From: Acinetobacter sp. ANC 4805
GTDB lineage: Bacteria; Pseudomonadota; Gammaproteobacteria; Pseudomonadales; Moraxellaceae
Direction of reading: 5' to 3'
Length of the DNA stretch: 64,000 bases
Assembly (NCBI RefSeq): GCF_022549495.1
Contig: NZ_JAKZGD010000001.1
Coordinates: forward strand, 372,001-436,000
In this document: positions 62,217 to 64,000 of the stretch, in pieces
How positions within the stretch are numbered: the stretch's first letter is position 1
Layout of the letters: every line of letters starts with the position of its first letter
The notes under the pieces: model-generated
Told to the model about the DNA's origin: nothing
Database searches by the model: none
Seen by the model: the letters and a program-made list of their open reading frames with translations, nothing else
Translations under genes and position numbers: made by a program

Positions 62217-62750
62217 ATGTCTCGTGTGGCTAAAGCCCCAGTAACTGTACCTAATGGTGTAACAGTTACTCAGAACGGCCGGCAGGTCGAAGTGAAAGGC
62301 AGCAAAGGTACATTGTCTTTCAACCTGCATGCGCTGGTCGAGCTAAAACAGGAAGAAGGTAAACTTCAACTTGCTCCAGTTAAAGAGTCGAAAGATGCTT
62401 GGATGCAAGCTGGTACTGCTCGCGCTGTATTGAATAACCTTGTAAAAGGGGTTAGTGAAGGCTTCGAACGTAAGTTACAGCTCGTTGGTGTTGGTTATAA
62501 AGCAGCGGTTAAAGGTAGTATCGTTAATCTTGCTTTAGGTTATTCACACCCAATTGACTACGCTTTACCTGAAGGTGTAACAGCGGAAACTCCAACTGCT
62601 ACTGAAATCATTTTGAAATCAGCAAACAAGCAGTTGTTAGGTCAAGTAGCAGCGGAAATCCGTGCATACCGTTCTCCTGAACCATATAAAGGTAAAGGTG
62701 TTCGTTATTCGGATGAAGTTATTCTTCGTAAAGAAGCTAAGAAGAAATAA
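62217..62750 (+). CDS. rplF: 50S ribosomal protein L6
   Basis: The 177-residue L6 has two repeated domains and the C-terminal [27 protein letters not shown]. It sits near the factor-binding site. Confidence 0.98.
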   Translation: MSRVAKAPVTVPNGVTVTQNGRQVEVKGSKGTLSFNLHALVELKQEEGKLQLAPVKESKDAWMQAGTARAVLNNLVKGVSEGFERKLQLVGVGYKAAVKGSIVNLALGYSHPIDYALPEGVTAETPTATEIILKSANKQLLGQVAAEIRAYRSPEPYKGKGVRYSDEVILRKEAKKK

Positions 62751-62764
62751 GGCGCGAGGTTCTT

Positions 62765-63115
62765 ATGAACGAAAAGAAACAAACCCGTTTGCGTCGTGCG
62801 AAAAGCACACGCTTGCACATTCGTGCATTGGGTGCGACTCGTTTGTGTGTAAACCGCACTCCGCGTCACATCTATGCTCAAGTTATTTCAGCAGATGGTG
62901 GCAAAGTTTTAGCGCAAGCTTCAACTTTAGATGCATCTTTGCGTAGTGGTGCGACTGGTAATATCGATGCAGCAACTAAGGTTGGTGCTTTAATCGCAGA
63001 ACGTGCTAAAGCAGCTGGCGTTACTAAAGTTGCATTTGACCGTTCTGGTTTTAAATATCATGGTCGTATCAAAGCCTTGGCTGATGCTGCTCGTGAAGGC
63101 GGCTTGGAGTTCTAA
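62765..63115 (+). CDS. rplR: 50S ribosomal protein L18
   Basis: The 116-residue L18 has a basic N-terminus ([13 protein letters not shown]) and ends [26 protein letters not shown]. It binds 5S rRNA with L5. Confidence 0.98.
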   Translation: MNEKKQTRLRRAKSTRLHIRALGATRLCVNRTPRHIYAQVISADGGKVLAQASTLDASLRSGATGNIDAATKVGALIAERAKAAGVTKVAFDRSGFKYHGRIKALADAAREGGLEF

Positions 63116-63117
63116 TC

Positions 63118-63615
63118 ATGGCGAAAGTTGAACAAAACGAAGGTCTCGTTGAAAAGCTGGTTGCCGTTGATCGTGTAGCCAAAGTTGTTAAGGGTGGTCG
63201 TATCTTCTCTTTCACAGCATTAACTGTTGTGGGTGATGGTAATGGTCGTGTAGGTTTTGGTCGTGGTAAAGCGCGTGAAGTTCCAGCTGCTATTTCTAAA
63301 GCACTTGAAGCTGCACGTCGCAACATGATTACTGTAGACCTTGCGGGGACTACTTTACAACACCCTGTGAATGCTCGTCATGGTGCAAGCCGTGTATACA
63401 TGCAACCTGCTTCAGAAGGTACTGGCGTAATTGCTGGTGGCGCGATGCGTGCTGTTCTCGAAGCTGCAGGTGTACATAACGTACTTGCTAAATGTTATGG
63501 TTCTACAAATGCTGCTAACGTAGTAAACGCAACTTTTAAAGGTTTGCGTGATATGACTTCTCCTGAGAAAGTCGCTGCGAAACGTGGTCTTTCAGTAGAA
63601 CAAATTCAAGGGTAA
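63118..63615 (+). CDS. rpsE: 30S ribosomal protein S5
   Basis: The 165-residue S5 has a double-stranded-RNA-binding N-terminal domain ([34 protein letters not shown], the spectinomycin-site loop) and a C-terminal domain [25 protein letters not shown]. It contributes to accuracy of decoding. Confidence 0.98.
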   Translation: MAKVEQNEGLVEKLVAVDRVAKVVKGGRIFSFTALTVVGDGNGRVGFGRGKAREVPAAISKALEAARRNMITVDLAGTTLQHPVNARHGASRVYMQPASEGTGVIAGGAMRAVLEAAGVHNVLAKCYGSTNAANVVNATFKGLRDMTSPEKVAAKRGLSVEQIQG

Positions 63616-63621
63616 TCAATC

Positions 63622-63798
63622 ATGAAAACGATTAAAGTTACCCAGACTAAATCTTCTTCGCATCGTTTAAAAAATCATAAACTTTGCCTAAAAGGTCTAG
63701 GTCTGCGTCGTATTGGTCATACTGTAGAAGTGCAAGATACGCCTTCTAACCGTGGTATGGTCAACAAAGTTTACTATATGGTTAGTGTAGAGGAATAA
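63622..63798 (+). CDS. rpmD: 50S ribosomal protein L30
   Basis: The 58-residue L30 reads [20 protein letters not shown] and [21 protein letters not shown]. It is short, so an ORF scan with a longer cut-off misses it. It lies between rpsE (6-bp gap) and rplO (3-bp gap) in the standard spc order. Confidence 0.97.
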   Translation: MKTIKVTQTKSSSHRLKNHKLCLKGLGLRRIGHTVEVQDTPSNRGMVNKVYYMVSVEE

Positions 63799-63801
63799 GC
63801 C

Positions 63802-64000
63802 ATGACTCTGCGTTTAAATGAACTTGCACCTGCAGAAGGTGCTAAGCGTGAAAATCGTCGTTTAGGCCGTGGTATCGGTTCTGGCGTTGGTAAGACTGGT
63901 GGTCGTGGTATCAAGGGTCAAAACTCACGTAAAAGTGGTGGTACTCGTCCAGGCTTTGAAGGCGGTCAAACAGCGTTATATCGTCGTTTACCAAAATTCG
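63802..64000 (+). CDS. rplO: 50S ribosomal protein L15, N-terminal part (cut by window end)
   Basis: The frame from ATG 63802 runs open to the last base: [20 protein letters not shown], then [22 protein letters not shown], the L15 N-terminal signature. The 3' end is outside the window; secY would be expected next. Confidence 0.97.
   Translation, partial: MTLRLNELAPAEGAKRENRRLGRGIGSGVGKTGGRGIKGQNSRKSGGTRPGFEGGQTALYRRLPKF

Noticed and set aside
1..64000. tRNA or rRNA genes
   Set aside because: Reading through the intergenic gaps gave no cloverleaf with TTCGA-type T-loop and no 16S/23S/5S signatures; a tRNA search program would be needed to exclude an unusual one.

Overview
The window is a piece of a low-GC gammaproteobacterial chromosome, almost certainly an Acinetobacter species. 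Four things point that way: an AbeM-type MATE pump; type II secretion genes gspF and gspG standing apart from any other gsp genes; the gene repertoire and order (rpsO-pnp, cbpM-cbpA, nsrR beside hmp, the S10-spc ribosomal block); and AT-rich intergenic DNA with small G/C-run palindromes. The species cannot be named from the sequence alone. No rRNA, tRNA, insertion sequence, prophage or CRISPR array was found. Nearly all the DNA is core chromosome.

Layout. 1-2.4 kb: end of recB, then recD. 2.4-3.13 kb: a long non-coding stretch with two intrinsic terminators, two candidate small RNAs and a 5 x 10 bp tandem repeat. 3.1-7.3 kb: a serine hydrolase facing rpsO-pnp. 7.5-15.2 kb: dicarboxylate carrier, CorA-type channel, cbpA-cbpM, LysE-type exporter, hslO, Kef-type antiporter. 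15.6-24.2 kb: priA, gspF-gspG, two hypotheticals, lnt-corC, tusA and an amino-acid exporter. 24.2-27.8 kb: a compact accessory-looking cluster: a DoxX protein diverging from a secreted Cys-repeat peptide, a DUF692/MNIO enzyme, a DUF2063 partner, an ECF sigma factor and a small zinc-binding anti-sigma factor. 27.8-40.5 kb: ETF-QO, murI, hemH, yacG and other housekeeping genes. 40.5-41.5 kb: a fluoride riboswitch, a leader ORF, crcB and DUF190. 41.5-54.9 kb: a Cys-less L31 gene under a Zur-like box, an UbiB-like kinase, AbeM, HemW, a probable macro-domain gene remnant, EngB, nsrR and hmp with an NsrR-type box, a HerA-like ATPase, a MetC-type enzyme and a glutamine amidotransferase. 54.9-64.0 kb: the S10-spc ribosomal protein block from rpsJ to a truncated rplO.

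The most interesting system is at 24.2-27.8 kb. It has every part of an HvfABCX/bufferin-type RiPP pathway: an exported precursor with six KCG motifs, an iron-dependent MNIO modifying enzyme, its DUF2063 partner and a DoxX protein. It is tied to its own sigma/anti-sigma pair. Two divergent ECF-type promoters with the same architecture (TGTAA(T/G), 16 bp, CG(T/A)CTA) sit back to back between doxX and the precursor gene, which suggests that one dedicated sigma factor drives both arms. The likely role is copper or other metal/thiol-stress handling; that is inference from the family.

A second notable unit is the crcB leader. There a fluoride aptamer is followed by a 24-codon ORF with its own ribosome binding site, whose last codons lie in a hairpin that masks the crcB ribosome binding site. 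This suggests translational coupling as an extra control layer.
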